Shown: piece after piece, positions 60,620-64,000 of the stretch
Position numbering within the stretch: position 1 is the first letter of the stretch
Layout: each line of letters opens with the position of its first letter
Source: Fasciola hepatica
Taxonomy: Eukaryota > Platyhelminthes > Trematoda > Plagiorchiida > Fasciolidae
Assembly (NCBI GenBank): GCA_948099385.1
Contig: CANUEZ040000068.1
Coordinates: 1,217,001 to 1,281,000, forward strand
Reading direction: 5' to 3'
Length of the DNA stretch: 64,000 bases
Position numbers and translations under genes: made by a program
Notes under the pieces: generated by a model
Seen by the model: only the letters and a program-made list of their open reading frames with translations
Database searches by the model: none
Told to the model about the DNA's origin: nothing

Positions 60620-61027
60620 TCATGACGATGTGAGAACTCCAAAAGACGAGACTGTCTTCTCACTTTTCTTGACCTTCAAAAATGTGATCACGTATAACGG
60701 GATAGTCATTATTCAGTGCCTAAAGATGAAGTTCATGGTACTTCGCGGAAAACGAATTGTTTCTCACCAGCATTCTCGTCAAAATATAGGTATGTCGTGC
60801 GTGACTGCTGTACTAAATGACGTATTATGGTAAGCGAGAAACTGACGGTCAGATTCATTGAGTAATACTGAAAGTTTCTTGAAGCTGAAGCCGGAAGGTG
60901 CGTACTTCATTGTACCTCACTTTCTGCTTATCCGGCACCCTGTGCTGAAAGGGGATATGCAAATATTACTCGTTTGTCCCTCAGACAGAGTACCCTTTCA
61001 TTATTGTAAACTTTTCAGAGGTTCAAG
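60620..61027 (+). CDS. Candidate pair of coding exons, unknown protein
   Basis: The first exon (60620-60789, 170 bp) follows a pyrimidine-rich stretch and CAG. It is open for 56 codons (HDDVRTPKDETVFSLFLTF, later YNGIVIIQCLKMKF and GKRIVSHQHSRQN) and ends at ATATAG|GTATGT. The second (60985-61027, 43 bp) lies between the strong acceptor CGTTTGTCCCTCAG and the strong donor TTCAAG|GTAAGT, and joins in phase (RVPFHYCKLFRGS). Alternatively the second exon may start at 61019, leaving a 9-base micro-exon. The translation looks protein-like but no domain was recognised. Flanking exons were not resolved. Confidence 0.35.
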
Positions 61028-61029
61028 GT

Positions 61030-64000
61030 AAGTATTAATCCAACAGTCCTAATTTCTTCCATGAAACAAGTTTATTCATCACACACCCTCTTGCAATCTG
61101 TCACGATTGATCATTTTCTATCTGAAATACAACCCAAGATGTACTTAGCATTGTGTGCACTCTTAAACGTTCACAATCAGAATAAATCTGCAAACACTAA
61201 TTGTTTAAAACAGAATACTTGATACGAGCGAGAGCATCGCCGTTTGTCCTCCGTTTGCTCGGAAATGAACATTCCGGAATGCGGGCTTGGTCAATTGTTT
61301 TTCTTATTTTTTGTTCTTATTCCCCGTATAAGTGAAGAAAGCTGAAAACTCCCTTGCAAGCGGGAGAGGAATGTGAAATAGACTTACGGTGCTCTGGATT
61401 GTGGAATTCCAACCAACACCTTTTTATTTTTTCTACTTGAATGGAGGAGGAATCCCATCTTCCAAAACACTCTCTGAAACCTCAAATCTGTGCATGTCAT
61501 TATTCATGGAATAGCAGGATTCATTGAATTGGCCAATGAGCAACTAACGCTCTCAGTCACCTAATGACCTCATATTCTGACATCATTTCCCACCTGACTC
61601 AATCCGCTACCTTTGATGCGCCTTCCCAATATCGCATCAACTTGTGTTATAGCGCTACTCTTGAAGCCTCTGCACCATATATTGGATGACTCAGCTGTAT
61701 CTGAAACTGCTTCAATCGTACCAGGAAAAAAGTGTGTATATTTTTATGATCCACTCTAGAAATGTCGTTAACACCTGACAATACCTGCCTCAAGCTAACA
61801 TACTTTTCTCACATTTGGATATAGTACATGCTTCAGTTTGTGTATCATGTTCATCCAATAGCGCTAGAGCCTCTCTTTAAGAACCGGACAAAAACTACTG
61901 CTTCTTCTGTTCACCCTCACAGCAGTCCATTTCGTTTATCTAAAATGAGTTGCATAATAACTTTTCCGGAAAGAAACTGCCAGGTAGTTAACCTCGTCAG
62001 GTATCTTTGAATTCGTGTCAAACGGAATCATTTGTCGAAGCGACAGAAGGCCCAGTGATTTGCTTTCGGATTATCTTATACCAATTTGATAAGCAGAAAA
62101 GACCAACGAACTTGCCTCACTGAGATTCGTTTACTGCCTGCATTATAGAGTCAAGTAGGCTATTAGGCTTGATGGTTCTACTCTGTGTTTTTTACCCGTA
62201 TAGAGAGCATTAATACATTGCACTCAAGTTATTATATGCTCTCTTTATTCAGATTCTTGAAACATTGGCAAGATGTAGTGTAGTCAATGTACCACCCTTT
62301 CCAAACAAAACTCTTATTAGTGGGAACAACATTTTTGCGCATTTCTCTTGTAGGGAGTGATTTACATAACAGCCGTAATTATTGAAGAGTTAAATATCAG
62401 TCTGGCAAGTGAAATGATCTTCCAGCAAGAATAACCCCTGATGACTCACATTTAAGTTTCTTCGTGACGATATTGTAGTGATACATCTAAGAATTAAACT
62501 TTCTACTGACCCACCCTCTCTTCTAGCCCTCATTGGTACGTGAAGATGATGATCATGAAACAAGTACCGCTTTGATGAATGTTTCACATTTTCCAGTGAC
62601 ATATGAAGATAAAGTGCATACAAAGTGACTGTTCAGCCCAGCTTCAAGATTGTTATAAAGACGAGAACAGGAGCACTCATCAGGATTGGTCAACTCATGG
62701 AATGGAATGGTCAACATATTCCTTTTACCCTTGGATGACCAAATCGTTTACACTGACTGACAAGGAAAGCTCTCAAGCTCAAATTTGGCTTATTATTGTA
62801 CGGATGGCCAATGGGTGCTGTTTGTGACTATAGCCTTTGAATACCGTCATCACTCAGCGATACAGTGCTTCGGTTCTGTGCCGGATGCAGGTCACACAGT
62901 TTCATGAAATCATTCGGTCTGCCACATTCAACTTTAGTAAATGAGGGTTTTGCCGAAGCTCAACATTCTGTTTTTATGATATCAGGAGCCCGTGTAGGCC
63001 TAATTTTGACATCCATTTCTCTGCTAGTCGAGTGGAATCAACTACAGGTCATTAGGGGCTCGATTTGAAAACAAGCTGAGCTTTTGAGGTCATTTTTTAA
63101 CATTCCTTGGAAGAAACTCTGTATACATATTCCTCGCTGGTTTTATTTAAAGCAGATTTCATTTTATCGATCACCAGACCAGAGATATTGGTCAGGTTAC
63201 GAGAATCTTTCCAGAGCTCTTGACATTCTTTATGAACGGTCCATATATGTACTGTACTGTTGCACTACTTGGGAAAAAATGAGCACCAAGTTTCGTGCAC
63301 ATTTTTGCACTCCAAGCAAAGGTTCTGCAAAAATATTACCACAGAGTTGGTTTAGCATAGTGTTTTATATATTCATATATTTTGCCTTTATCTAAGAATC
63401 GGCGTGTCCGTCGCATACATACGAATGAGGCTTTTTGATTTAAATAGTCTTTTCATTTCCAGCATTCATGATATCACCGGTTTTCGCATTTTACCGTAAA
63501 AATACTCACCAAGGGATGTTATCGTTTATTATATCACCATAACAAATACTTTTAACAGAGCGGATCATGCGCACAACACAGTACCGCAGTTGTGTTAAAA
63601 TGAATTTTCCTACCTTTTCGTAGAACGCATTAGTCACATACCTTAGACTGAAAAAACGAGATCGATCAAAAATACTGGGAAATATTTCCTTCAAAAGGTG
63701 TGTTCAGGAATTAGGAATGGAGATGCCTGAATAATAAAAATTCCTCCGTAAATGGCGATTGCATTACCAACGTTTAGCTGTATCTTCTTATACAACTGCA
63801 AAAAATCAAGAAATCGTTTTCTGCAGGTAAACTTCCAAGTCTTTTTTAATATTTGGATAGAAAATCCCGTTGGGAAAAATATTTTCGAGAAAGAAAAAAT
63901 AAAATGTTAGTGCGAATCACCAATTAGATAAATGTAATTGATCTGACTTTTTATTCATTACACAAAGTTCACAATATATCTCTGAGGGGGAAACAACCAG
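61030..64000. other. No supported gene
   Basis: Background ORFs only (for example 63084-63395 plus). A 16-base identity with 13734-13749 (TGGAATTCCAACCAAC at 61402) is noted but not explained. Confidence 0.55.

Noticed and set aside
61402..61417. 16-base identity with 13734-13749
   Set aside because: The flanks do not align convincingly; a single short match is not enough to call a repeat.
1..64000. tRNA, rRNA, spliced-leader RNA genes and CRISPR arrays
   Set aside because: I looked for conserved tRNA box pairs, rRNA-like GC blocks, a trematode-type spliced leader and spaced direct repeats and found none that hold up, apart from SINE heads.

Overview
The window reads as eukaryotic, gene-poor, repeat-rich nuclear DNA from a flatworm (trematode- or cestode-like). 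No bacterial operons are visible. Long ORFs occur at roughly the frequency expected by chance in AT-rich DNA, and (AT)n microsatellites are frequent. The recognisable protein-coding matter is decayed retroelement sequence of kinds common in platyhelminths: a Ty3/Gypsy element with a CHCC Gag knuckle (CsRn1/Boudicca style), an RTE-like LINE, a CR1/jockey-like LINE 3' end and a Penelope-like element with a GIY-YIG endonuclease. I do not name a species.

Layout. 0-7 kb: mostly unassigned, with a diverged direct repeat around a G-rich tract (5.5-5.83 kb), then two head-to-head copies of a tRNA-derived SINE (5.85-6.44 kb) and an (AT)20 tract. 7.3-7.65 kb: one member of a diverged repeat pair whose partner lies at 25.6 kb. 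13.2-15.0 kb: two candidate host exons on the + strand (one Ig-like), with a large AT microsatellite cluster between them. 15.7-16.9 kb: Penelope-like remnant inside inverted repeats. 17.8-18.2 kb: a possible two-exon gene. 19.4-20.5 kb: triplet-repeat region. 20.84-23.4 kb: degenerate Gypsy gag-pol on the minus strand. 23.6 kb: palindromic element. 27.8-28.4 kb: LINE RT C-terminus. 28.76-32.54 kb: the most gene-like stretch, with a promoter plus signal-peptide exon, a 99%-identical 288-bp inverted repeat element and a possible three-exon gene. 34.1, 39.4 and 59.2 kb: further SINE copies. 37.4-37.9 kb: RTE-like LINE remnant. 45.8, 53.9 and 60.6-61.0 kb: isolated candidate exons.

All four recognised retroelement coding remnants lie on the minus strand, while all the candidate exons reported here are on the + strand. 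That would fit antisense insertions in introns of + strand genes, but I searched + strand splice sites more thoroughly than minus, so this is a hypothesis. Host-gene models are hand-built from splice signals and reading frames, without transcript or homology support, and carry low to moderate confidence. The retroelement identifications rest on recognisable protein motifs and are much firmer.
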